Below, one piece after another: positions 54,489 to 64,000 of a stretch of DNA of 64,000 bases. Source of the stretch: Heloderma charlesbogerti (Eukaryota; Chordata; Lepidosauria; Squamata; Helodermatidae); assembly GCA_026122225.1 (NCBI GenBank), contig JANEZZ010001873.1:372001-436000 (forward strand). The letters run 5' to 3'. The translations under genes were made by a program, and so were the position numbers. The notes beneath the pieces were generated by a model. That model made no database searches, had not been told where the DNA came from, and worked only from the letters and a program-made list of their open reading frames with translations. Positions within the stretch are counted from its first letter, which is position 1. The number at the start of each line of letters is the position of its first letter.

Positions 54489-55751
54489 ACAGGCTGCCCA
54501 GAGCACATCTATATTTTGCGGGGATGGCTACTAGAGTTTAGTGGCAGGCAAGGTGGAGTAAATGCCATTAGGTAGTGCAGAACTCTGATGGCCAGCCCTG
54601 AAATGGTGGAAACAGAGGAGAAACACAGGCGGGAAAAACACTGGGGAAACACCACTTGACTGGGGTCAGTGAGGTGAAAGACATACCCCTGGGCAGGGCT
54701 ATCATGCCGGAGTAAATGCAGAGGGTGGTGCACACCACAACAGAAGTGCAGACAAGCCAAATTAAGGAAAACAATCAGACTAAAAGTAGTCTCAGAAGAA
54801 CTGGTTTTTCGGTGCAAAACACCAGAGTGGCTGTGAGATGGCCACGACGTCATGTATCCCTAATGACATCCAAACGCAACCAGCTCAGAGTAAGTCGCTC
54901 ATGGAGACCACCCCCTGTATGACTGACCCATCAAGGCAAAAGCAGTCCAACAGCCATGTATAGCAGTGCACCACATTAAACCCTTTTTCCCCTTTCCCCC
55001 CTTTTTTCCTGCATGCAGTGTTTGGAATAATCTCTGACATTGTACATCAAATAATACCTCCTAATCCATTCCTAGCTATACTTTCCATTTTCAGTTATGA
55101 TGCGCGTGGAACATTTTGCATAAAAGGTTCACTATAATGCTGCTGACAGCAGCTAGACTGGAAATGGTGCAGGCTTGAAAGACAGCTGGTGGTTATACTA
55201 TCAATGGACAGTTCACAAAAAACTGGCAAATGGCTCTAGCTGAGAAACTGAGATGAATAGGAGGTGCAATTAAACAAGGCCAATTTGAGAGGCTGTGGTA
55301 GCCTTTCATTTCATATGTAAACAAATACCCTTATGCCAATAGACCATACATCACTCATTTTGGGAGACTCTTCAATCTAACTCTTTCATATGCATGCTAT
55401 TAACTTACATGAGATGGAAAATTACAGTTTCTGACTAGATGTGAATAGGGCATACTGCATTTATACTTAGATATTCTGGTGCAGCTGTAGGCAACCTTTT
55501 TGGGTCTGTAAGTACATTTTGCAATTTGAGAACCTGCTCTGGGCACCACTACAAAATGGCTGTCATGGGAGGAATGGCTAGTGATAAAGGACAAGTAGTC
55601 TGCTCAAAAGACTGAGTACAAGGCAGAAACACTTCCTTTTAACTCACAGTTTTCAGCACCATCAGAAATCTATTTCACAGAAGGCAAAGCAAACTCTTTG
55701 TTTGTCCCCTCCCCTCTGCAAGCCAACATATTCTCCCCATCTCTCCCCCTC

Positions 55752-55789
<38 letters not shown>

Positions 55790-57739
55790 CCTAAGAATAT
55801 CTCTAATACCCACCATGTATCCCAGAGGTATTCATGGGACATGAAGATGGCAGCAGCTGGAGGGCCTCACTTTGCTTTGAAGCAATCCCAGCTGCCGGTA
55901 AGAAAATGTGTTCACTTAAAAAAACGTTGTAGGGATAGGGCACCAAGAAAGATGTCTGAGGACACATTGCTGCCTGTGGAAAGTATATTCCCTACCCCTA
56001 TTCTGGTGTATGTTTACTGTTATATATTAATGTTAAGTTATGCTACTTTATGTGTATTGTTTCAATGAGTTTGAAATAAAGAATATTTGGTAGGGGTGGG
56101 GGGATGAGAGGCAGCTATCAAGCCCCAGGCAGACCACAATATATGATGGATAGACTGCATTCAAGCTGGTGGGTCACAAGTGGGGCAGGCCAATGCATCG
56201 TTTACAGAAGCTGGATCTGAAGAAGGATGCTAGGCCTCTTCAATGAAAAATGTCTTATGCATTTTATTATAGGCTGCAATCCCTTGTGGGAAATACGGTA
56301 AAAGTCAAAACATACTTCTCCCTTTGGAATCATAACCTGGATTCTAACCAACTTTCCAAGGAAGAGAAAACAGTGCAGCGCATACTTAGAAACATTGTTA
56401 GATCCCTAAGGAGGGAAGTGTAGTAAAGAAGAATTCACTTCAACCAATACCTGCTAAAATAATTAGTCTAGAGTTCTTGTAGGTTCACTTTGTCCAAGCA
56501 TGCCCAATAATAAGGAAATGGGGCTCAGTAGAACAACTGCAAAAATATATATATTTTAAGTGCTCCTATACTTCTTAGTGCCCAGTGGCCATGTATACTT
56601 ACATTTATATCTATAAAACATAGCTACTGAACTTGGTTATAAAATTATAGTCACATGTTGCTAAGTCTGATGTTTTCACAGTTGGACAGATAAGAACGAT
56701 TTCTTTGTCTGCAACTGGCAGTCAAAGGCTTATGGAAGCAATCGTGGAGAGATTGCAGTATTCATTATTTTCATTTCTAATAGAAGAGTTCACAATGAGC
56801 TGTTCATGGAAAATATTATTTAGCAATTCCAGATATCTGGCTGTGTTTTTTCTTCACTGGTACTCTGTAAAAATTGATGTGGACAATGCCACCCCCACCC
56901 CACCCCCACCCCAAGTAGGAGAGAGAGAAGAACCATCAGGTAACAGTGAGTGTATTTTACCATTCTTCCACCTGCCTGTCTACCTGTGGTTCTTCTCCAG
57001 AATTGCCATGTCCCTAGTAAGAGATGAATTCCACCTATTGCCTTCTTAACCCCCACAATGAAAGAAACTAGATGCTACAGCCCCTGGCAAGATACTCATT
57101 TCCTTTGAACCTCATTCCTATAGCTGGAAATAGTAATTGCTGTAGATCTCATTACACTCCTTACACACACATTTTATCCACTGAATCTTCATACTGAAGA
57201 GACTCCTGTGGTATCCCAGTTAGGGGAAAACATCAAAGTGGTGTTATTTTGTCTTGTCCTGTTAAAAAGAAGAGTGCTGTAAAACTTTGGGTGTAGTTGT
57301 TTAGGAGACATAAAGACAAAGAAAAGGAAATAACTCTTAATCTTCATGGTATACACATATGGTTTAACAGAGGTTTTTTTCTAGCTATTGCATGGTCCAA
57401 AGACAAGATCAGATAATGTTTTGCATAAGCTGCCATTCTTTATTTCACAAATTTAAAACTAGTTCTGACAATTATATATCATTAACTCAGACTGTCAAAA
57501 CAGCAGCTGTTAAATGCGTCCTTTACTTTTCCCTTTAGGGAGCATGATACTGTTTGAATAGAGCATTTTATTCTTTTGGATATATTGCCATACCAGTTTT
57601 AACAGAAAGAAGATGACAATACCAGAGCGCTTGTTCTTGCTTTGCTTTGTTTTATGTGTACCTGAGATTTGAACATTTCCAGACTAAAGATAATTAGTCC
57701 ATCATGCTGGAAATGACAAAAAAGGCATCTTCTACACTG
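54489..57739. other. intronic DNA, no gene seen
   Basis: Contains a (CA)n tract at 55753-55787 and a CCCCAC-rich tract at 56889-56913. No gene recognised. Confidence 0.5.
55753..55787. repeat. (CA)n microsatellite
   Basis: About 17 CA units. Confidence 0.95.
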
Positions 57740-57838
57740 GAACTGCAACCCTATAAGTCCTATCAAATTCAATAGATTTTACTTCTGTTGATATGCAATA
57801 GACCTTGGTTCTATAGACATGCATAGGATTGTGCTGTA
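57740..57838. repeat. short palindromic MITE, family P1 (decayed)
   Basis: gaactgcaaccctataagtc, aaattcaatagattttactt and gacatgcataggattgtgct match the family outline. Confidence 0.55.
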
Positions 57839-57858
57839 GGAGATGTATATATGTGATA

Positions 57859-57861
<3 letters not shown>

Positions 57862-57895
<34 letters not shown>
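57862..57895. repeat. (GT)n microsatellite
   Basis: About 17 GT units. Confidence 0.95.
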
Positions 57896-57897
<2 letters not shown>

Positions 57898-58214
57898 TTC
57901 AGGATCAATGCTTTAAATTGTTCTTAAATTCTGACCTCCTTGGAGCAACATCTAAAGTTAATCATACTATATGTCTGCAACAGCAGACATACAAATCCTT
58001 AGATGGTTTATATGTGGTTTTTTATACATTAAACATACACACAGCTCCACTGGCAACTTAGCAAGTAACAGAGCAATCTGAAATGAATAGTTTTATCTCT
58101 CATGTGATAAAATAGTGATCTCTGTACTCCTCGACAGCTGCAACCTCAAATGTTGTTCGCGGGTGAGGTATGATTTATTTTTAAGGCATTTATGTACTAC
58201 TCTTCATAATATTC

Positions 58215-58384
58215 CAGGACGTGGTCTGAAGGCACATGAGGCAGCCACCTTGCTGAAGCTAAGCAGGTCTAGGTCTGGTCAGTGCCTGGAGGGGAGACTA
58301 CCTAGGAACCACATGTAGCCACTTTAAGTTCCATGATGGAAGAAAGGTGGGATATAAATGTAACAAATAAATTAAATAAATAAA
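58215..58384 (+). mobile_element. 5S-rRNA-derived SINE with L2-like tail
   Basis: The head resembles 5S rRNA with its internal pol III promoter: box A-like gaagctaagcaggtct, intermediate element ctggtcagtgcctgga and box C-like ggggagactacctaggaacc. The tail ggtgggatataaatgtaaca then AAATAAAT resembles L2 3' ends. It is not a functional 5S gene: the 5' part is diverged and the 3' quarter is replaced. Its tail meets the tail of the neighbouring L2 end to end. Confidence 0.75.
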
Positions 58385-58738
58385 TATCCCAGCGCAGTTT
58401 ACAAAGTGGTTAAAAAACAACATAACAATAAAATATCTAGTAGCTCAATTAAAATAAACAGCAGAATTAAATATCTATTGAAACAGCAGAGAAAAAACTT
58501 CATAGCCAGCAATTAAAGTAGAACATGGTTCAGATATTTAAAATGCAAATCATTAAAATGCCTGAGAGAATAAAAATGTCCTAACCTAATGCCTAAAAGA
58601 TAATACAATGGGAGTCAGGTAGGCCTCCATGCAAAGAGTTCCATAATTGGGATGAATCATAGAATCATAGAATAGAAAGGTTGGAAGGGGCCTACAAGAC
58701 CAACGAGTCCAACCCGCTGCTCAGTGCAGGAATCCAAG

Positions 58739-61450
58739 TCAGAGCATCCCCGACAGATGGCTGTCCATCCTCATCTTGAATGCCTCCAGTGTGGGAGAGC
58801 CCACCACATCCCTAGCTAATTGGTTCCATTGTCGTATTGCTCTAACAGTCAGGAAGTTTTTCCTGATGTTCAGCTGGAATCTGGCTGCCTGTGACTTCAG
58901 CCCATTATTCCGTGTCCTGCACTCTGGGATGATGGAGAAGAGATCCTGGCCTTCCTCTCTGTGACAACCTTTCAAGTCCTTGAAGAGCGCTAGCACATCT
59001 CCCCTCAGTCTTCTCTTCTCAAGGCTAAACATGCCCAGTTCTTTCAGTCTCTCTTCATAGGGCTTTGTTTCCAGTTCCCTGATCATCTTTGTTTTCCTCC
59101 TCTGAACCCTCTCCAGCTTGTCTTCATCCTTCTTAAAGTGCGGTGCCCAGAACTGGACACAGTACTCCAGATGAGGCCTAACCAGTGCTGAGTAAAGGGG
59201 AACTAGTACTTCTCAGGATTTAGAAGCTATGCTTCTATTAATGCAGCCCAAAAGAGCATTTGCCTTTTTTGCAGCCACATCACTTTGTTGGCTCATATTC
59301 AGCTTGTGATCGACAACAATTCCAAGATCCTTCTCGTTTGTAGTGTTACTGAGCCATGTATCCCCCATCTTGTAACTGTGCATTTGGTTTTTTTTCCCCC
59401 TAGGTGCAGAACTTGGCATTTATCCCTATTAAATGTCATTTTGTTGTTTTCTGCCCAGCGCTCCAGTCTGTCAAGATCACTTTTAATTTTGTTTCTGTCT
59501 TCCGAAGTATTCGCTATCGCGCCCAATTTTGTGTCATCTGCAAATCTGATCACCATTCCCTGCACCTCCGCCTCCAAGTCATTAATAAAAATATTGAAGA
59601 GCACTGAGCCCAGGACTGAGCCCTGCAGTACCCCACTCGTTACCTCTCCCCAGTTTGAGAAGATCCCATTGATGAGCACTCTTTGAGTCTGATTCTGTAG
59701 GCAACTGTAGATCCACCTGATCATTGTTTCATCTAGCCCACTTTGAGCTAGTTTGCTTATCAGGATATCATGGGGCACTTTGTCAAAAGCCTTGCTGCAG
59801 TCGAGGTATTATGTCCACAGCATTCCCACAGTCCACAAGGGAGGTTACTTGATCAAAAAATGATATCAGATTCATCTGGCAGGATTTGTTCTTGACAAAT
59901 CCATGTTGGCTTTGAGTAATCACTGCATTGTTTTCAAGCTGCTTACAGACTGATTGCTTTATAATCTGCCTGTTCTTCTGCCAGTTCCTTTATTAATCTA
60001 GGGTGCTGTTCATCTGGCCCTGGAGATTTGAACTCATTCAGAATAATTAGGTGTTCCTTGATCATATGCCTATTGATCTCAAGCTGCAATCCTGCCCCTT
60101 CAGCCTGTACTATGTCTTTGCCAGGGGGGTCATAGACCCTCTTTTGGGAGAAGACTGAGCCAAAGTAGGAATTGAGGACTTCTCCCATTTCTTTGTCATC
60201 TGTTATCATTTTGCCATCCTTATTTAATAGCTGAACCACAATTTCTTTCCTCTGTCTTTTACTATGCATGTAGCTGAAGAAAGCTGTTTTGTTGCTTTTA
60301 GCATCCCTCGCTAACCTCAGCTCGTTCTCAGCTTTAGCCTTCCTGAAGCCATCTCTGCAATTCTGTGCTACCTGCCTGTACTCTTCCTTTGTTGCTTGGC
60401 CTTCCTTCCACTTCCTATATGTGTCCTTCTTTGTTTTCAGATCATCTAAGCTTTTTGTGGAGCCATATTGGCTTCTTCTGTTGTCTTCCACTTTTCTTCT
60501 TGTTGGAATTGTTTGTAATTGTGCCTTGAGAATTTCCCTTTTTAAAGCTCCCATCCATCTTGGACTCCTTTCCTTATTAGAGTCTCTTGCCATAGGACCT
60601 TACTTATCATTGTTCTGAGTTTATTCAAATTGGCTTTCCTAAAATCCAGGGTACACGTTTGGCTATGCTCGACTTTTGCTTCCTTTATAACCAAGAACTC
60701 AAGTATAACATGGTCACTTTCCCCCAGATTTCCTGTAACTGCTACTTTATCCACTAAGTCATCTCTGTTGGTTAGGATCAAGTCCTAAGGATAGCCAATC
60801 CTCTAGTTCCTTCCTCTACTTTCTGTAGGAGGAAATTATCCGCCACACAAGTCAGGAATTTCCTGGAGGGGCCATGTTTTGCAGAATTTGTCTCCCAACA
60901 AATATCAGGGAAATTGAAGTCCCCCATTACTACTATATCATGCTTCCTTGAAACATTGGCTATTTGCTTTTCAAAAGTTTCATCCTTGTCTTCTCCTTGG
61001 TTGGGTAGCCGGTAGTAGACCACCGTGTCCCTTTTATTCTTTGCTGCATTTATTTTTAACCCAGATGCTCTTGATGGGGCTACCAAGCTCATCCTCCTGT
61101 ATTTCTGTGCAGAGATATGTATTTTTAACATATAGTGCAACTCCACCTCCCTTTCTGTTCCTCCTGTTCTTTTTGAACAAGTTATATCCTTCAATTGCTG
61201 TATTCCAGTCATGAGAGTCATCCCACCAAGTCTCAGTTATACCTATCAAGTCATAATTTCCCTCCTGTATTAAGAGTTCAAGTTCATTCTGTTTGTTTCC
61301 CATACTCTGGGCATTAGTATATAGACACTGAAGACCATGTGCTTCATGGTCTGGCTTTCTTCCTACATGTATGTGAAGACTATCATTGGGCGCTATCAGA
61401 GCTGTTCTCTCCATTGCGGTGTATGAGCGTTTGTCCGTTGTTACCCCCAA
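58739..61450 (-). pseudogene. CR1 ORF2 (endonuclease-reverse transcriptase), disrupted
   Basis: Broken into at least six frames. Endonuclease: CLYTNAQSMGNKQNEL and [13 protein letters not shown] (61034-61350), [14 protein letters not shown] (60778-61221), GNLGESDHVILEF (60542-60781). Linker and fingers: KEEYRQVAQNCRDGFRKAK, MGEVLNSYFGSVF (59943-60593). Reverse transcriptase: GVLQGSVLGSVLFNIFINDL and FADDTKLGA (59299-59778), the FADD variant typical of CR1. C-terminus: [18 protein letters not shown] and RNHRLKS-like text (58739-59086). Not functional. Confidence 0.85.
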
Positions 61451-61737
61451 CTTTACTTCTCCCTTCCCCGTAGGATTCAGTTTAAAGCCCTCCTGATAAA
61501 GCTCTTCATGCTGTGGCCAAACACATTCTTCCCAGCCTTTCTGAGGTGCAACAGTCCATCTTCCAGGAAGTATAGCCTGTGGTCCCAGAATCCAAATCTC
61601 TCTCGTCAGCACCATTTTGTAGCCAGTCATTCACACGGAGTATTTTTCTTTCCCTTTCTATCCCTCTTCTAACTACTGAAAGGATGGATGAGAAAACTAT
61701 CTCGGCCCCAAAGTTCTTGAGTTTCCTTCCCAAAGCT

Positions 61738-62549
61738 TCAAAGTCTGACATGATTTCTTTGCAGCTTGGCAGTATCATTTGTTCCTACATGGATGATAAG
61801 AAAGGGATACCCGTCAGTGGGCTTTATGAGTACAGGCAACCCTTCAGTCATGTCTCTAATCTGTCCTCCCAGGAGACAACATACCTGGCGAGTCCATGGG
61901 TCTTCTCGACATACTTGGGTTTCGATCCCACACAGCAAGGAGTCTCCCACTACTACTACTCTTCTCTTCTTCTTGTTGTAGGCCTTGGTTTCATTGCCTC
62001 TGCTTGACTGACCTTCAGCCTTTTGCTCGCTCTCATGCAGATTCCCCTGTAATTCTTCCTCTGCAGGCTGTCCTCCAGTCTCCTCCTCAAGTACCTGGAA
62101 ATGGTTCCATAGCTCCACTGCTTCCACTGGTGCAGATTAGCTTCTAGTTCTTCTGCTCCTGTCACCCTTTTCCAAGGAGTATCCTCTACTGCATTTTTCC
62201 TCACCTCAGCATTTCCCACTTCTGCCTCAGCTTGCTGTTGCTCTTCAAGCTTCTGTTCTTCACTTTGCTGCTATAGTTTCACCATTCTGTCCAATAACTC
62301 TTTGTGTTGTCTTATTCCCTGGAGGGTCAACAGTCGCCGCTCCAGTCCTCTTACTTTTTCTTCCAGCAGTGTTATCAACTTGCACTTGTTGCACATGTAG
62401 GCCATGTTGTGCTGTTCAAGAAAACAAACAGTGCAAACACCTTGCAAGTCACCACCGCTGGAGAGTCTTGTCCTTCCATAGTCTCTTTTCCTTTTTGTGT
62501 CTAGCTTTCTGATTGTTCTAGAGTAGCCTGTGCCTGGTCCTCCACTCAC
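61738..62549 (-). pseudogene. CR1 ORF1 with SGNH-hydrolase (esterase) domain, disrupted
   Basis: The upstream part (62271-62549) shows a Cys-rich motif CTVCFLEQHNMAYMCNKC followed by a Leu-rich coiled-coil-like stretch. The downstream part (61738-62127) shows VVVVGDSLL (block I Ser) and HVGTNDT of SGNH esterases, as known in CR1 ORF1. The two parts are in different frames. Related ORF1 proteins bind element RNA; this one is dead. Confidence 0.8.
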
Positions 62550-63145
62550 TGGAGGTTATAAACGGAGTCCCACTGGTATAGAAGTGTGTGTTACAAGACA
62601 AATAATTTTTAAAAAAATGAAAAAAAGTGTTTAAAAAAATGTTAGGGGCCTCCCCCTTGACTTTCCCTGCTGAACTCCCTGGCCAACTCCTGTTTGCTTG
62701 CCCTGTTTGCTCGCTTTCTGGGAGCTTGCTTGCTTCTGTAGTCCCTAGATCAGCTGGAGCAACTTCCTCTGCTCTGCTCAGCTGGGAGGTGGGGAACAGA
62801 CTGAAACTACAAATAAGAAAGCCCACTCCTTTTTTACCCCATTCTTGACCTCTGGTGGTGGTGGCTTTCTGAAAAGGACCTCCGTGGAAGTTCTTAAATT
62901 TTGGGCAAGTAGATATGGAAGGTGGTGGTCCTTAAGAACCAAGCTGTGAAGGGCTTTTACTTAAAGGTAAAAACTAGCACCTTGAATTGGCCTCAGAAGT
63001 GATTCAGTAACCAGTGTAGATCTCTCAAAACTGATGAAGTATGTTCCCAGGAAGCCATCTCAGACAAAATCCTGGCTGCTGTAGTTTGAACTGGTTGCAG
63101 CTTTCAAACTGCTGTCAAGGGCAGTCCCAGATAAAATTGTCACAT

Positions 63146-64000
63146 GGAAAAATTGGATTTATTTCAATTTCTTCTAAGTCAGTATGCTTAGGATCATGCT
63201 GCATGTCTTGTTTCTGCAAAATAGACTTCATATGTAAAAGAACACTCCCAAGAACTCCATGGTTGATATATTATTGGCTGATTCTCATATAATATCCCCC
63301 AAGTGGGAGGCTGTTGGAAATGCTTAGAGGTGACTGTGATTTCTCACAGCGACTATAATCTTTGAAAGCAATTCACCACATGGATATCCCAGATTGAATA
63401 AAATATCCATGGTAGCAGCTGCCAGTAATCAATAATAGTGGCATGGAAAGTCTTTGTCTGGTTAAGGATGGTAAGTGGCTTTGAAATCTTATAACCCCTA
63501 CACGGAGTGGTTATCTTGTAGAAACATTTTCAAATGTCTTCCAGTTGAGGACCATAGCATGAAAATTGGCCCTGAGATTCAACTGGCTGAAAGCAGATCT
63601 TCATCTATCTCACAGGAGGAGCCTCGATGATACCCACTTTATATTGCTTTCCCCATGCTCATGGTAAAGCCAAAGTTGCTTGCATCCAGATGTTATAAAA
63701 AGAGATAAGAAGATGTCCTCTATTCCGTTTGGTTGTTTCTGAAGTTAATTTTGAAAATGGCACATGTGGAGTTGCAGACCGCATCTCTTCTAATTTTTCC
63801 TCACAGGTTACTAATGTGCAGGAAAGCATAAGCACACTGATGAAATCAGAGGGGCCCCCAAAATCTTGATGCGCATAAGTAACATGTAAAAGGGGGTGGG
63901 GAAGAGTCACGAATGGAATACGGCAGCAAACTGTACCTGTGGAGTGATTTAAAGTTCAGAAAGCAAAAACAGAAGAATGGTGGATTATGCATTGGTGCTA
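63146..64000. other. intronic DNA, no gene seen
   Basis: No recognisable gene; may include very decayed L2 sequence continuing from the left. Confidence 0.45.

Larger units (their letters stand above)
58658..62855 (-). mobile_element. nearly full-length decayed CR1 LINE nested in L2
   Basis: The 3' end at the left carries the CR1 octamer tail (catagaatcatagaat on +). Reading rightwards in reverse it contains the ORF2 C-terminus, reverse transcriptase and endonuclease, then ORF1 and a 5' region. At about 4.2 kb it is close to full CR1 length. Confidence 0.85.
58385..63145 (-). mobile_element. old L2 LINE split by a CR1 insertion
   Basis: 58385-58657 matches the reversed L2 3' end (cccagcgcagtttacaaagt, aaaatgcctgagagaataaa, caaagagttccataattggg). 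The match resumes at about 62856 (ggctttctgaaaaggacctc, agcaccttgaattggcctca, aaccagtgtagatctctcaa) as far as about 63145. Both parts align in order to the C-terminal coding part of L2 copies A and B, so one element was split. Strongly diverged; many frameshifts. Confidence 0.75.

Noticed and set aside
7229..57895. Regularly spaced repeats suggestive of CRISPR
   Set aside because: The repeats are dinucleotide microsatellites or MITE units without spacers; the DNA is vertebrate.
58250..58312. Possible 5S rRNA gene
   Set aside because: Only the internal promoter region is similar; the remainder is SINE body and L2-like tail.
26908..64000. Next palladin Ig exon (W..EGKEL, DDTGRYTC)
   Set aside because: Searched for by eye in the open frames and near AG sites; nothing convincing was found, so it is assumed to lie beyond the window.

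Overview
The window is vertebrate nuclear DNA, most likely from a squamate reptile. Intact L2-type LINEs, decayed CR1 LINEs, a BovB 3' end, CORE-SINEs with L2 tails, a Tc1 transposon and many palindromic MITEs occur together, and bacterial-style gene packing is absent. The species cannot be fixed from sequence alone. Family names were assigned by eye from protein motifs, terminal repeats and target-site duplications.

Only one host coding segment is convincing: the first coding exon of palladin (PALLD, + strand, 25873-26907), with a consensus 3' splice site before its ATG and a consensus 5' splice site after it. On this reading about 25.8 kb upstream is 5' intron (possibly with a CpG-rich promoter/first exon near 7.3-8.0 kb) and about 37 kb downstream is the following intron. 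The next palladin Ig exon was not found.

Layout. 1-25.8 kb: intron with hAT MITEs, a two-copy 95-bp tandem duplication, a tiny BovB insertion with perfect target-site duplication, five Harbinger-like MITEs (TAA/TTA duplications), L2, CR1 and CORE-SINE fragments, and a 2.2-kb decayed CR1 interrupted by one Harbinger-like MITE. 25.9-26.9 kb: PALLD exon. 27.1-30.1 kb: antisense L2 with an uninterrupted 952-codon endonuclease-reverse transcriptase frame, joined at its 5' end to a 127-bp CR1 piece that is a near-exact copy of sequence 1.7 kb away. 31.8-33.7 kb: decayed CR1 holding a GC-rich insertion. 38.7-40.6 kb: two palindromic elements, the second an 893-bp hAT-like element built from nested hairpins with a perfect 8-bp duplication. 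43.0-46.2 kb: second antisense L2 with a 1024-codon frame. 49.4-51.0 kb: complete Tc1 element whose transposase is spoiled by one stop codon. 53.7-54.5 kb: large foldback element. 58.2-63.1 kb: a 5S-rRNA-derived SINE, then an old L2 split by a nearly full-length decayed CR1.

The mobile elements do not form a pathway with PALLD; they record successive insertions into its introns. All LINE copies longer than about 400 bp are antisense to PALLD. No CRISPR array, operon, rRNA gene or functional tRNA gene was seen. The most unusual items are the nested-hairpin hAT-like element, the foldback element, the two open L2 frames with conserved but differently built 3' hairpins, and the CR1-L2 junction at 30.1 kb.
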